Below, one piece after another: positions 47,001 to 53,996 of a stretch of DNA of 62,614 nt. Positions within the stretch are counted from its first letter, which is position 1. The number at the start of each line of letters is the position of its first letter. The translations under genes were made by a program, and so were the position numbers. Source of the stretch: an uncultured Verrucomicrobiota bacterium (lineage in GTDB: Bacteria; Verrucomicrobiota; Verrucomicrobiia; Limisphaerales; UBA9464); contig CAIVQB010000055.1 in assembly GCA_903907925.1 (NCBI GenBank), forward strand, positions 1 through 62,614, read 5' to 3'. Below the pieces are notes generated by a model that had not been told where the DNA came from, did not search any database, and saw nothing but the letters and a program-made list of their open reading frames with translations.

Positions 47001-49901
47001 CGGCTGCGAGCCCAGGCGCTGCCTGGTCAGACGCCGCTTCCGGCGGAACAGATCAAGATCGAACCGGACAGCCTGAACAACGCGCTCGTGGTTTCCGCCA
47101 GCAAGGAGAACCTCGAATTGATCCGCGGCCTTCTTGAAAAACTCGATCAGGAACCGGTCATCGCCGGCGGGGTGCTGGAGACGTTCACCCTAGAATTCGC
47201 CGACGCCCAACGCGTGGCGGCTATTCTTAAGTCCCTCGTCGACCAGGGCCTCTACCGGCCGGGTCTACTTCCGGGCGCAACCGGCAAGGCGACCGCAGGT
47301 GGTCGGGACATCCTCTCGATCAGCGTGGATCCGCGGAGCAACACGCTCATCGTCAGCGCCAGCCCGGAGAACCTCGTCATTGTCCGCGAGGTGGTGAAAC
47401 GCATCGACAACAAGGACGTGGCGGCCACCGCCGATGTGAAGCTGTACGCGCTCAAGAATGCGCGCGCCTCCACGCTGGCGACGACACTTCAGCAATTCTT
47501 CCAGTCGAAACACGCGGCCGACACGCTCGCGGTCAACGCCAACCAGCGCACAGTTCCAGCCACGGTGCTCGCCGATGACCGGGTGAACTCGATCCTGGTG
47601 ACGGGCGGTAAGGAAGCCTTCGAACTCGTCGAACGCCTGCTGCCCCAACTCGACGGCGACAGTGTCTTCGCCCGCCTCAATTTCCGCGTCTTCCCGCTCA
47701 AGAAGGCGACTGCCTTGAAACTGCAGACCACGCTTCAGCCGATCTTCGCCAACCGACCCCCGCGGGTGAAGGGCGAGCCCGTCGATCCGATCACCATTGT
47801 CGCCGATCAGTGGGTCAACGCACTGCTCATCGGAGCGACGGTCGAAGACATGAGCACCGTGGCGTCGCTGGTGGAACGGCTCGACGAGGAACCCACTGAG
47901 ACCGGGATCGCGATTCACGTGTTCCCTCTCGCCAAGGCGGATGCCCGCAAAATCGCGACCACCGTGCAGGGATTGTTCCGCGAAAACCTGCCCAACCAGA
48001 TCCTCCCCATCACGGTGACCGCCGATGAGCGGATTAATGCGATCGTGGTTTCGTGTGGCGAAACCGACGCCAAACGCATCGGAGAACTGGTGCAAAAGCT
48101 GGACACCGATCAGGTGGCCAAGGTGAACGAAATCCGCGTCTTCCCGTTGCAATACGCGCGGGCTGACGCCCTTTCGACCATCCTTAACACCGCGCTCAAC
48201 ACCAAGCCGGCGCAACTCAACGAGCAGAGCCCCAACGCCCAATCAGTGCTTCAATTCATCACCCGTTCCACCGGCGGCAAGGACCTCGTGACCGCCGCGT
48301 TGAAGGAAGGCGTGTTGATCACGCCGGATCCGCGGATGAATTCGCTCATCGTCTCCGGACCGGTGGACTACATGGGATTGCTCGAACAGGTGATCAGCCG
48401 GCTGGACGCCAGCTCACCGCAGGAGGCGAAAATCAAAGTCTTCGCCATGCGCAACGCCGACGCCCGCCAGATGGCGAATCTGATCACCCAGTTGTTCAAG
48501 ATGACACCGGCGGCCGGAACCACCGCCGGACAACGCTCGGTCCAATACACGCTGGTCCGTCCGGCCTCGGCGGACAACGGTCCCGGAAAGGACGAACCGC
48601 TCGCCAGCGCCACCCTCGGAACGGCGGAACAAGTGGCGCTCACCGTCACCATCGATCCGCGAACCAACAGCCTGCTGGTCGGCGGAACCGACCATTACGT
48701 CCAACTGGTCTCGGAAATCATCGACACCCTCGATTCCAGCCAGGCCCACGAACGGAACTCGGAAGTGATCCGCCTGCGGAATTCCCAGGCCGCCGACGTC
48801 GCCAGTGCGATCCGCAATTTCCTCGATCAGGAACGTTTGAAACTGATCCAGGCGCTCGGAGCGGACGCCGCCTCGTCGGCCGAACGGATGCTGGACCAGG
48901 AAGTGGCCGTGGTTGCCGAACCCTTGAGCAACACCCTGCTGCTCTCGGCCAATCAGCGCTATTTCGATCAGGTCCGAAAAATCATCGACCAGATCGACCT
49001 GGCGCAGCCCCAAGTGCTGATCCAGGTGCTCCTGGCCGAGGTGACCCTGGACAGCACGTCCGATCTCGGCGTGGAGTGGAAGTACAACGGAACGAAAAAC
49101 GGGGTCAACTACAACACCGGCACCGACCTCGGCGTTGCCAATCAACTTCAGACGCTCGGCGGCTATTCCGCCGCGGTTACCGGAGGTGATTTCAGCTTCA
49201 TGCTGCGGGCCTTGAAGGATCAGGGACGTCTGGAAGTCCTCAGTCGCCCGCAAATCGTCACCGCGGACAACAAACCCGCCAGCATCAACATCGGCCAGCG
49301 GGTTCCGCTAATTGATCAAAGCCGCCTGGACGCTCAGAACAATCTGACGACGTCCTTCCGGTACGAGGATGTGGGCGTCAACCTGACCGTGACGCCCAAG
49401 ATCAGTTCGGACGGTTTTGTGAAGATGGAGATTGGGACGACCAACAGCGCGATCAGCAGTTCCAGCGTGGATATCAACAAGTCCTCCAGCGTCCCCATCA
49501 TCAACCAACGCAAGGCCAACACCACCGTCAGCGCCCAAAGCGGCCAGACGATCATCATCGGCGGCCTGATTTCAACGTCGGACGATCGGCGGGTGAAGAA
49601 GGTCCCCTGGCTGGGCGACATCCCCTACCTCGGCGCGATGTTCCGCTCGACCACTGTCAGCCGCGAGCGAAAGGAACTTCTGATTCTGCTCACGCCCCAG
49701 GTGCTGGAAAATGGCCAAAATCCGACCGCACTGCAGGACCCCGACACCGTGACCCGTCAGCAGATCGACGGCACCGGATTCAAGAGCCTCCTCAAGGGCG
49801 ATGAAATGCAACGGCGCCTGATTGAACCCTTGTATCCGACCAACCCGCCGCCACACCGGGCCACGCCGCCGCCGGTTCGCAACTTGAAGACTGAATTGTG
49901 A
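38016..49901 (+). CDS. Giant secretin (GspD-like) with about 43 N1-type domains
   Basis: A single uninterrupted 3,961-residue outer-membrane secretin gene; ordinary GspD is about 650-750 residues. The ATG at 38016 starts a signal peptide (cleavage after IRA, residue 22), and the frame upstream to 37884 overlaps gspM. Residues about 66-140 form an N0 domain (IRFQFDGIPYSDVVDRF...AGKPLL). From about 149 to 3665 run about 43 units of 67-105 residues, each ending in the Secretin_N pattern (for example ADTRSNSLLVAAS then helix then LLLRLDA). The secretin barrel domain spans about 3666-3900 (VLLAEVTLDSTSDLGVEW; VLSRPQIVTADNKPA; VGVNLTVTPKI; GQTIIIGGLIS; VPWLGDIPYLGAMFR). It is followed by a Pro-rich tail. 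It is the last Gsp-type gene of the operon and should form the outer-membrane channel. Confidence 0.95.
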   Translation: MKSLSQFLLGVSLITTCLAIRAQDTNKPAPVPVAAPVTAAPTATEKEKVDVVVKGTARKATTPERNIRFQFDGIPYSDVVDRFSQMAGKPLLSDTNVIGTLTYDDPNAYTYTEALDTLNLILAMRGVMLLEDGNNLRLVPFKQLPSMPLRIMRGTESTGDIRPGEVVTVVLDGANVDTKEVMDSVQTMLSTAGSMAPLGRGRGLVVTDRLANIQRVRTLLATIGTEQSADRQMKTYTLLHASGAIVSDLLNRTFGIATAPKRTTFNPNSKAMEVLPPDPNDYITSVYDEASRTLLLFGPQDRLALAEELVNKFEQKDGPAGDVRIYYPQTIKAEELANLIRQAIPGVAAPNESASAAATKARVIPDIAQNRVIVAAPVPGQLDQIEQLVLRVDKGALGATGPTHIDNTLTPLRTQTVQLTKIFRPRAIEATNVATIVRQALTRREKSGQVTTTASISFDAGSQSVVVTGTPGDLQTATDIVSQLETGTSQPTPLQTRFIDAGSPEEAKRLEPLVEQLYRNQTADGGLGTVAHAKIIADTESGRLIVTASQDHIERIEALVRQLRADKSTVQARHLKVVALKNTRTDAVFANIQSLVAERMADRRFSTVPKPSVVADPANNRLLVTATDEQLKEIEDVVAVVDIQATQVERQLAVIPLQAKSAAEIIPLVTQLSGQFSTPGLPAPTLMADPTGKQIIVLAVAKDQERIRTLVKEFDVSQATAAPRQFRGVELFRRTATEFAPLVQQLYTEQLRGQPEPAGGPATLIAEAKQNRVMVSGSEKEIARVEGIIRQLDPTTTSAVKEETRVIRLKTASAAELVGLVDKSLNAQSQQVRVLVDTRSNSLVVTGTPAAVESAWQMIQQLDTRGENGPRELRLIELRSGDAATLAPMVTSLFAEMVRDQRGADYVTATKIVPDSIVNRLVVTGTHDEIEQVAGIVSRLDNSPQQAPGARVFKLSRAEAATMAPIVSNAMVRFDARGRAVQRVTVAADEKSNSLVVSGSRTDLQDVESVIEKLDGDTVAKERVLRIFDVKGDADGLAVLALKVFAAQNPGRSIDSLLSITPEPSTKRLIVLTSPSLMPQVETVINTLDAKPDQGLRELHSVELKNATASELLPQINQIYAEQSRGKTLKPATLYGDASGTRLLVQGTEDQAAAIRQIVTTLESQARPARETKVFELGRLAEAQRILPIARQLYQDQLGSNPQLGAADAQIISDGRTGRLIVSARADQLKIIEGIFGSLQTNGDPTQTARETRTFEVGSAADVQRIQPLVQQLYQAQWKDRQDTDPADAQIVADAKTGRLIVTGKPEHLKQIELILQQIGAGKARAEHRETRILDLTTASAVELATTVRTLYAEEAKGRLGTQVPDTLITPDTGGNRLILVGDTNELSAVEEIVRKLDKVSAQGSSARVFKIKSAEPDKVAEILTASLIRYDAYGRPQKRANVSVDAKTRTLIVTADPKELQGVALIIEQLDQSLGAQPERRMKTLTLQQGKVTTLSPKVRQLYNDRIKGQPDLATSDPLILEDSESNQLILAGTDGQLKLVEEIVTELQSTQVAHAARETRLIHLGTPEEMSRLQPLVQQLYQDRWKGRDNGDLADAQIIADPKNARFIVTGRSNHLAEIESIVAQLRGANTAPEGRDTRIFDLTTATAADLSGTVRTLYQEQAKTRPGAPAADTLILPDSNANRIIVTAATNELAIIEEIIRKLDKVGAQSASTRVFKLKSADPDKVVEILGTALVRYDAYGRPQKRVSVVTDSKTRTIIATGDPKELQSASVIIEQLDATLGSQPGRTMRVLAVKDRNTAEVATKVRLVYQDQARNNAELGTSEPLILDDVTSNQLIVAGTERQLEALAEIVLILQKTGDTGGRQVRVFPLERTTATSLVTMLSQVYARQIASTEPSERLVVSTGGNERSLVVEAPATLIARVEELVKGLDQPGPEGQNVIQTVKLTKGRAEDLADAVNRTIATRAVPANARRISVTAVAGSNSLLINGPTNAVQDVMKIVHELDQDGGGSSEIEVRIYKLENGTAKEVSAIVEQLLESVTRNLRGTTVSGEGRRVPTASVTVDERSKSLIISATAAHFKVIEKILPTLDKAPERSDRDVQFVWLHKAKAYEVVSKLEALFEDRPRGDRPVIEADPTNNSITIIARRGDLAQIQDLVGRLDQTGKDSAIQVRLRPLDRMAAEQMAEMLRNIYPQMSGTAVRVTEKVTAPAPESGSTNTPAVAASTNGAPVEVVVAVDKAANAVILSGPAQELDAIDRLITELSMNFYGHESEFRLFAIKDADPVVVARTLTELLRQDVPAVAQQPGQPAQPQPTASRPRITVVAEPRTRSVIVRARPTDFALMESLIKQLDNAGQNTQLGFRIVLLKNASPEKTLTLVQQMVTQLNTTRPGDPVSVSLDVRDHGLLVIARGSAGDQVEQMIRSLDKSSPHVDAEMRIIPLKRANATQLATVLQGMLRPGPQGESTLEARELQDQIRRLKIHNDDDEEIVLDLAQPIRIAADPAAGGGNRLILTSTPNNLRGLAAIVELMDSVPVLDGVGVRLVPLEHADATTVSQTLTTIFTQGRQLAAGPAGPNGEPADQGRALVHPLNVAVDSRSNTLIIAGQPESISLALKIIRDMDRELKGFVTDVRLFRLKHASATRIMPLLQSVFAEGAAVAGTEGLSTQITRLRTLKDAGRSLKNETPKVRPALTIQADDQSNILVVAARSDNLPLIAEVIEQLDIPAASGLETVRIYPLEHADPSAVQKVLTDLYTGPRATALRTEDRPVITVDARTGSLIVAGNSKAFGIIEALLKQLDQKLPFDLRDIALIPLEHADANVVATTLQKLMDARVTQRASLNQGQADALKVIIMADQRSNALLVGGPREGFELVQTLARQLDQAAPALSGRVRLIPLKYADARVIASTLGGLFDQRIAAIRTADVQRNKPIILADTRSNSLLVAASQEDNRTLDDLLLRLDAKQDNPSLPLTVLPLKHNDSARVTTLLESIFAARLRAQALPGQTPLPAEQIKIEPDSLNNALVVSASKENLELIRGLLEKLDQEPVIAGGVLETFTLEFADAQRVAAILKSLVDQGLYRPGLLPGATGKATAGGRDILSISVDPRSNTLIVSASPENLVIVREVVKRIDNKDVAATADVKLYALKNARASTLATTLQQFFQSKHAADTLAVNANQRTVPATVLADDRVNSILVTGGKEAFELVERLLPQLDGDSVFARLNFRVFPLKKATALKLQTTLQPIFANRPPRVKGEPVDPITIVADQWVNALLIGATVEDMSTVASLVERLDEEPTETGIAIHVFPLAKADARKIATTVQGLFRENLPNQILPITVTADERINAIVVSCGETDAKRIGELVQKLDTDQVAKVNEIRVFPLQYARADALSTILNTALNTKPAQLNEQSPNAQSVLQFITRSTGGKDLVTAALKEGVLITPDPRMNSLIVSGPVDYMGLLEQVISRLDASSPQEAKIKVFAMRNADARQMANLITQLFKMTPAAGTTAGQRSVQYTLVRPASADNGPGKDEPLASATLGTAEQVALTVTIDPRTNSLLVGGTDHYVQLVSEIIDTLDSSQAHERNSEVIRLRNSQAADVASAIRNFLDQERLKLIQALGADAASSAERMLDQEVAVVAEPLSNTLLLSANQRYFDQVRKIIDQIDLAQPQVLIQVLLAEVTLDSTSDLGVEWKYNGTKNGVNYNTGTDLGVANQLQTLGGYSAAVTGGDFSFMLRALKDQGRLEVLSRPQIVTADNKPASINIGQRVPLIDQSRLDAQNNLTTSFRYEDVGVNLTVTPKISSDGFVKMEIGTTNSAISSSSVDINKSSSVPIINQRKANTTVSAQSGQTIIIGGLISTSDDRRVKKVPWLGDIPYLGAMFRSTTVSRERKELLILLTPQVLENGQNPTALQDPDTVTRQQIDGTGFKSLLKGDEMQRRLIEPLYPTNPPPHRATPPPVRNLKTEL
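41769..42695 (+). repeat. Four-unit block, first copy of a 927-base internal duplication
   Basis: Four successive units (starting TRTFEVG, TRILDLTT, ARVFKIKSAEPDKV and RRMKTLTL; 79, 76, 74 and 80 residues) repeat in the same order and lengths directly downstream. The landmark RYDAYGRPQKR occurs at 42303 and again at 43230, exactly 927 bases later; the block starts also differ by 927 bases. Confidence 0.9.
42696..43613 (+). repeat. Four-unit block, second copy of the internal duplication
   Basis: Units begin TRLIHLG, TRIFDLTT, TRVFKLKSADPDKV and RTMRVLAV. Counted by eye, the second units are identical at 46 of 76 positions and the third at 50 of 74. The first three units have the same length as in the upstream block; the last is about three residues shorter. 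Older, weaker copies of the same order are visible in the units just before 41769. Confidence 0.9.
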
Positions 49902-50431
49902 TTCCCCCCCCAATCCCCGTCCGACAACCGTTTCACTGTTTCGAACCGGTTTATCGCACTGCCGCGGTCATGACCGGGTTGTCACTGTTGACCGGCTGCG
50001 CGGCGATCCATGGAGCCGGGGGAGGACGGGGCGACATCGGTGAGATTCATCTCTTTGGGGTGCCGGTGGCCTTGAATCTTGATTCCAAGCCCGGACCCGA
50101 CGGCATCGGTGTCCGGGTGTTCATGACGCCGGCAGGGCGTGCGCGGGGCACCGAGATGCATGAGGGCCGCCTGGACGTTCTCATGTTCGACGGCGTGGTC
50201 ACCGAGACGGATTTCACGCGGACACCTCCGTTGAAGGTCTGGAGCTTCACCGCGCAGCAACTCGCTCCCGTGGTCGGATCCTCGGCGCTGGGAATCGGCT
50301 ACCAACTGGCTCTGAACTGGGGCCAAAGCCGTCCCCACGTCACGTCGGTCACCGTCGTGGCCCGATATCACCCACCGTCGGGTCCCGACCTGTTCTCCAC
50401 CCCGAATTCCATCTCGGTCGGGACGCGGTGA
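49898..50431 (+). CDS. Small lipoprotein coupled to the giant secretin
   Basis: A 177-residue protein. GTG at 49898 overlaps the secretin stop (GTGA). With this start an Arg and a hydrophobic stretch precede the lipobox LLTGC (Cys34); a start at the ATG 49970 would leave too short a signal. The mature part is a compact beta-rich domain (EIHLFGVPVALNLD; GIGVRVFMTP; VWSFTAQQLAPVVG). No known family is recognised. Position and lipid anchor suggest an accessory protein such as a pilotin, which guides secretins to the outer membrane, but it does not resemble known pilotins. Confidence 0.75.
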   Translation: MIPPPIPVRQPFHCFEPVYRTAAVMTGLSLLTGCAAIHGAGGGRGDIGEIHLFGVPVALNLDSKPGPDGIGVRVFMTPAGRARGTEMHEGRLDVLMFDGVVTETDFTRTPPLKVWSFTAQQLAPVVGSSALGIGYQLALNWGQSRPHVTSVTVVARYHPPSGPDLFSTPNSISVGTR

Positions 50432-50448
50432 ATCCGGGATGCCGCCTC

Positions 50449-50572
50449 AGAAAAAGCGGCGGATTTCAAAGATTCACGGATTCAAACGGGACGAAACAGA
50501 ATGAACTCCATTCGACCGATTCTTCAGGAATCCGTGCAAAATCGGTGGAATCCGTCTCCTTCTGTATAAATC
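50449..50572 (+). repeat. Partial copy of dispersed intergenic repeat
   Basis: Contains AGATTCACGGATTCAAACGG, CAGAATGAACTCCATTCGACC and AATCGGTGGAATCCGTCTCC, matching the end motifs of the copies at 12120 and 15374 and the fragment at 5462. It lies between the lipoprotein gene and the receptor gene. Confidence 0.6.
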
Positions 50573-50832
50573 CATGGGGGGATGATCTCTTCAACGCATC
50601 ATTTCAGGTAGGAGGGTGTCGAAATCGCAATCCACCGACAATGGCCGCAATTCACCGGCAACAAGGTGGCGACAAAGAATGGCAAGCGGCCGGGAGCGGG
50701 GATTCGGTTCATCCGATAGAAAGACGGCGCTCTTTCGGTGATCGTTCGCAGCGTGTGATTCGAACCGGTTCTGCAGTCTCTCGGGACGACAGGACAGGTT
50801 GCCGGCGTTTTGCCGGCTCGGATTCGCGGATC

Positions 50833-50856
50833 ACTTCGCCACCCATCCGGCGAAGT
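50833..50856 (+). promoter_or_regulatory. Stem-loop 34 bases before the receptor start
   Basis: ACTTCGCC at 50833-50840 pairs perfectly with GGCGAAGT at 50849-50856 around the loop ACCCATCC. No T-run follows, so it is not a classical terminator. It may affect translation or stability of the receptor mRNA; no known regulatory RNA was recognised. Confidence 0.3.
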
Positions 50857-50890
50857 TGAAGCGGACACGTCACTGCCAGGGGCAATTATC

Positions 50891-53104
50891 ATGCCCGCAC
50901 TCCATCCCATCTCCGAGACCTCCAACTTCACCACCCTGCAATCGATCACCCGCTCCGCCCGGCGGTTGACGGCGCTCATCATGGCCCACGGGCTGTCTTC
51001 GGCCGCCCACGCGGAAGGAGCCGCGACGCCTCCCACCGGTACCGTCAGTCCGATTCCACCCGCGGTGATGCAGAAATCGGTCATCACCGGTAACGCCGGT
51101 TCCGAGGTCTCACTGCCAAAATTCACCGAACCGCTCCGTGACACACCGCAATCCATCACCGTGGTCCCGCGGCAGGTCATGGACGATCAGGGGGTCACGA
51201 CGCTGCGCGACGCGTTACGCAACGTGGCCGGCATCAGCATCGCCGCCGGCGAAGGCGGTTCGCAGGGCGACAACCTGACCTTGCGCGGGTTCACGGCCCG
51301 CGGGGACATCTTCCTCGATGCGATGCGGGACTTCGGAAGCTACTACCGCGACCCGTTCAATCTGGAGACGGTCGCCGCGCTCAAAGGTCCGGAATCGGTG
51401 ATGTTCGGACGCGGCTCGACCGGCGGTGTGATCAATCAGGAGAGCAAACAGCCTCTTCTCGCGCCGTCGATCTCGGGATCGCTCGCCCTGGGAACGGACC
51501 TCACCCGGAGGGCGACCCTGGACGTGAATGAGCCGGTGCCGGAATTCGGAAAACACGCGGCGGTCCGGCTCAACGTCATGGGTCAGGAATCGGAGTTCGC
51601 CGGGCGGGACGTCGCCGAGAATCGCCGGCTCGGATTCGCCCCGTCGCTCTCGCTGGGGATCGGCACCGCGACGCAGGCCACTTTCAGCTACTATCACCAA
51701 TCCGAGGACAACATTCCGGACTACGGCGTTCCCTGGCTTCTCGGCCGTCCGGCGCAGGTGGAGCGGCACAATTTCTACGGATTCAAGAGCGATTATCTGA
51801 AGACCGATGCCGATATCGGCACGGTCAAGGTATCGCATGAGGTGAGTGAAACGCTGACCCTGCGGGACCAACTTCGCTACGCCAACTACGGGCGGGATTT
51901 TCGGATCACCGAACCGCAGGCCACGGCGACGATATCCGGACCCGCACCCACACTCAGCACCCCGCTCGATCAAATCGTTGTCAAACGCAATGAATTGACG
52001 GGAACCAGCACCGAGACCTTTTTCCAGAACCAGTTCGACGTCATCGGGAAGTTCGACACCGGCTCCTTCAGCCACACAGTCGTCACCGGAATCGAGGCGA
52101 GCCGGGAGACATCCGATCCGACCCGGTTCACCTGGACCGGCGTTCCGACGACCGGGCTCCTGACACCGGACGAACACCAGACCTTTGCCGGGACGGCGAC
52201 GGTCAGCTCGAAGGTGAAGACCACGGCGAACAGCGTGGGGGTGTACGCGGTCGACACCTTGAAACTGAGCGAGCGCTGGGAAGTGTTGGGCGGATTCCGG
52301 TGGGATTACTTTGATGCGGACTTCGCCAATGCGGTCACTGGACAGGCCTTCAACCGCGTCGACGAGATGCCCAGTTGGCGTGGTGCGGTGGTCTTCAAGC
52401 CCCGTCCGAACGGCAGCATTTACTTCGACTACGGCACCTCGTTCAATCCGTCCGCGGAATCCCTGGCGCTCAGCGCGGGCAACGCCAACCTACCGCCGGA
52501 GGAGAATCAAACGTTCGAGCTGGGCACGAAATGGGATGTCCTTTCGGGCAAATTGTCCCTGCGGGGTGCGATCTTCCGGACCGAGAAGACGAATGCCCGG
52601 GAAACCAATCCCAGCAACTCCAATGAGATCGTGCTGGCGGGAAAGCAACGGGTCGAAGGTCTCGAATTGGAAGCGGGCGGACGGTTGACGGATCATTGGC
52701 GCATCGCCGCTGGCTACGCGCTCCTGGACAGCGCCGTGGAGAGTTCGCGGTTCTTCCCGGGAAGCGTGGGATATCCGCTGGCCAATGTTCCGCGCCACAC
52801 CGTCAGCCTGTGGACGACGTACGAACTGCCCTGGGACCTGGAAATCGGCGGCGGAGTGCGGTACGTGGGCAGCCGGACCGCCAGTTCAACCGTGCCGTTG
52901 GATCCGGTGACCTCACGCCTCAAGGAGGCGCCGGGCTATTGGACATTGGACGCGATGATCAAGTACCACCTGAGTCGTCACGTGGATTTGCAGGTGAACG
53001 TCTACAACCTCACCAACAACTCCTTCTACGATCAGGTCCACCCGGCCCACATCGTTCCCGGGGCCGGGATTTCGGCCCTCTTCAGCACCAACTTCAAATT
53101 CTAG
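50891..53104 (+). CDS. TonB-dependent siderophore receptor
   Basis: A 737-residue outer-membrane receptor that imports ferric siderophores using TonB energy. The ATG at 50891 begins a long signal region (ends near AAHAEGA); the frame to 50810 is not needed. The plug domain has [21 protein letters not shown], then [15 protein letters not shown] and [19 protein letters not shown]. About 22 beta-strands follow, and the chain ends ...FSTNFKF with the terminal Phe of barrel proteins. The pattern matches catecholate/hydroxamate siderophore receptors of the Fiu/FhuE group. It is followed 17 bases later by the piuC-type gene, a standard iron-responsive pairing. Confidence 0.93.
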   Translation: MPALHPISETSNFTTLQSITRSARRLTALIMAHGLSSAAHAEGAATPPTGTVSPIPPAVMQKSVITGNAGSEVSLPKFTEPLRDTPQSITVVPRQVMDDQGVTTLRDALRNVAGISIAAGEGGSQGDNLTLRGFTARGDIFLDAMRDFGSYYRDPFNLETVAALKGPESVMFGRGSTGGVINQESKQPLLAPSISGSLALGTDLTRRATLDVNEPVPEFGKHAAVRLNVMGQESEFAGRDVAENRRLGFAPSLSLGIGTATQATFSYYHQSEDNIPDYGVPWLLGRPAQVERHNFYGFKSDYLKTDADIGTVKVSHEVSETLTLRDQLRYANYGRDFRITEPQATATISGPAPTLSTPLDQIVVKRNELTGTSTETFFQNQFDVIGKFDTGSFSHTVVTGIEASRETSDPTRFTWTGVPTTGLLTPDEHQTFAGTATVSSKVKTTANSVGVYAVDTLKLSERWEVLGGFRWDYFDADFANAVTGQAFNRVDEMPSWRGAVVFKPRPNGSIYFDYGTSFNPSAESLALSAGNANLPPEENQTFELGTKWDVLSGKLSLRGAIFRTEKTNARETNPSNSNEIVLAGKQRVEGLELEAGGRLTDHWRIAAGYALLDSAVESSRFFPGSVGYPLANVPRHTVSLWTTYELPWDLEIGGGVRYVGSRTASSTVPLDPVTSRLKEAPGYWTLDAMIKYHLSRHVDLQVNVYNLTNNSFYDQVHPAHIVPGAGISALFSTNFKF

Positions 53105-53121
53105 CCCATTCTAGGAACCCC

Positions 53122-53802
53122 ATGTTGATCAGCATCCCCGATGTCCTGACCGCCGAGGAGGTGGCTCAGGCCCGTGCTCTCTTTGAAACCGTTGAATGGG
53201 TGGACGGCCGGGTGACCGCCGGCCATCAGTCGGTGAAGACGAAGGACAACCTCCAGATTCCGGAGAACCATCCGGTGGCACGACAATTAGGAGAAACGAT
53301 CCTGGCCGCGCTGGGCAAACATCCGTTGTTCCTTTCGGCCGCGCTGCCCCTGCGGGTGTTCCCGCCGCTCTTCAACCGGTATTCCGGTGGACAATCCTTT
53401 GGCACCCACGTCGACAATGCCATCCGCCAGGTGACAGGTACGCCGCACCGGATCCGGACCGACCTCTCCGCGACGTTGTTCTTCGCAGGGCCGGAGGAAT
53501 ACGACGGAGGCGAATTGTGTGTGGAAGACGCCTATGGAGTGAAGCGGGTGAAGCTGCCGCCGGGCCACATGGTGTTGTACCCGGCGACCAGCCTGCACCA
53601 CGTCACGCCCGTGACCCGTGGGGCGCGGGTCTGCTCGTTCTTCTGGATCCAGAGCATGATCCGGGATGACGGACAGCGGTCCCTCCTGTTCGACCTCGAC
53701 CTCGCCATCCAGCGCCTAAACAGCGACCACCCGAATCATCCGTCCGCGGTCCAACTCACCGGTGTTTATCACAATCTCCTGCGGCAATGGGCGGAAATGT
53801 AG
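53122..53802 (+). CDS. Fe(II)/2-oxoglutarate PKHD-type hydroxylase, PiuC/YbiX family
   Basis: A 226-residue non-haem iron dioxygenase. The ATG at 53122 is chosen; the longer frame starts inside the receptor gene. The iron ligands are visible as THVDNAI (His and Asp) and [12 protein letters not shown] (distal His, then the Arg that binds 2-oxoglutarate). The C-terminal LSDHPNH-like region and [13 protein letters not shown] match PiuC. Family members are co-expressed with siderophore receptors and are thought to modify siderophores or receptors; the exact substrate is unknown. Confidence 0.92.
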   Translation: MLISIPDVLTAEEVAQARALFETVEWVDGRVTAGHQSVKTKDNLQIPENHPVARQLGETILAALGKHPLFLSAALPLRVFPPLFNRYSGGQSFGTHVDNAIRQVTGTPHRIRTDLSATLFFAGPEEYDGGELCVEDAYGVKRVKLPPGHMVLYPATSLHHVTPVTRGARVCSFFWIQSMIRDDGQRSLLFDLDLAIQRLNSDHPNHPSAVQLTGVYHNLLRQWAEM

Positions 53803-53810
53803 CTCAGAAG

Positions 53811-53862
53811 AAGCCACAGAGGGACACGGATTCACTGATTCAGACAGGATGAACGGACGGAT
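53811..53862 (+). repeat. Partial copy of dispersed intergenic repeat
   Basis: GAAGAAGCCACAGAGGGACA then CGGATTCACTGATTCAGACA and GGATGAACGG is the inverted right end of the element at 15374-15597, which reads GAAGAAGCCGCTGAAGAGAC then ACGGATTCACTGATTTTGACAG on the opposite strand. The remaining bases up to 53996 also contain a CTCGGCGGGAGCCTCGGCCC stretch, another probable repeat. Confidence 0.6.
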
Positions 53863-53996
53863 TCGGCCCCGCTTGGCGGGATGCCGGATCTTGCCACACA
53901 CTCGGCTCGGCGGGAGCCTCGGCCCTACCGTAGAAACTGAATGCAGCCAATCCGCGGGGCGTCGGACACGCCAGCTTTGACCTTGATTCGACACTT

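Larger units (their letters stand above)
38460..49013 (+). repeat. Tandem array of about 43 secretin N1-type domain units
   Basis: Counted by eye on the translation, each unit has an opening strand (VR-hydrophobic-PL-K/E-A-A), a helix ending in a LFxxR-like segment, a D-R-SNSLIV strand and a helix closing on LD. Early units are compact, about 67-85 residues. Many late units (from about 44,600 on) carry extra Ala/Pro/Gln-rich loops of 15-35 residues between the first helix and the second strand. The units are well diverged, so this is not an assembly artefact of an exact repeat. The count could shift by one or two at the ends. Confidence 0.85.
50432..50890. other. Leader region of the siderophore receptor gene
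   Basis: A 459-base gap. It holds a partial dispersed repeat (50449-50572) and two hairpins: GCCGGC-GTTTT-GCCGGC at 50801-50817 and a perfect 8-bp stem at 50833-50856. I looked for a cobalamin riboswitch and for a Fur box before the receptor gene and found neither convincingly. No gene is supported here. Confidence 0.5.

Noticed and set aside
38292..49253. Many long minus-strand ORFs inside the giant secretin gene
   Set aside because: They repeat with the periodicity of the sense-strand domains and are a consequence of its codon bias, not separate genes.
38016..49901. Assembly artefact or fusion of several secretin genes
   Set aside because: There is only one signal peptide, one N0 domain and one barrel domain, and the units are diverged, so neither repeat collapse errors nor gene fusion fits.
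50432..50890. Cobalamin riboswitch or Fur box before the TonB-dependent receptor
   Set aside because: Two hairpins are present but no B12-box-like segment or good Fur palindrome was seen; the receptor is of the siderophore type.
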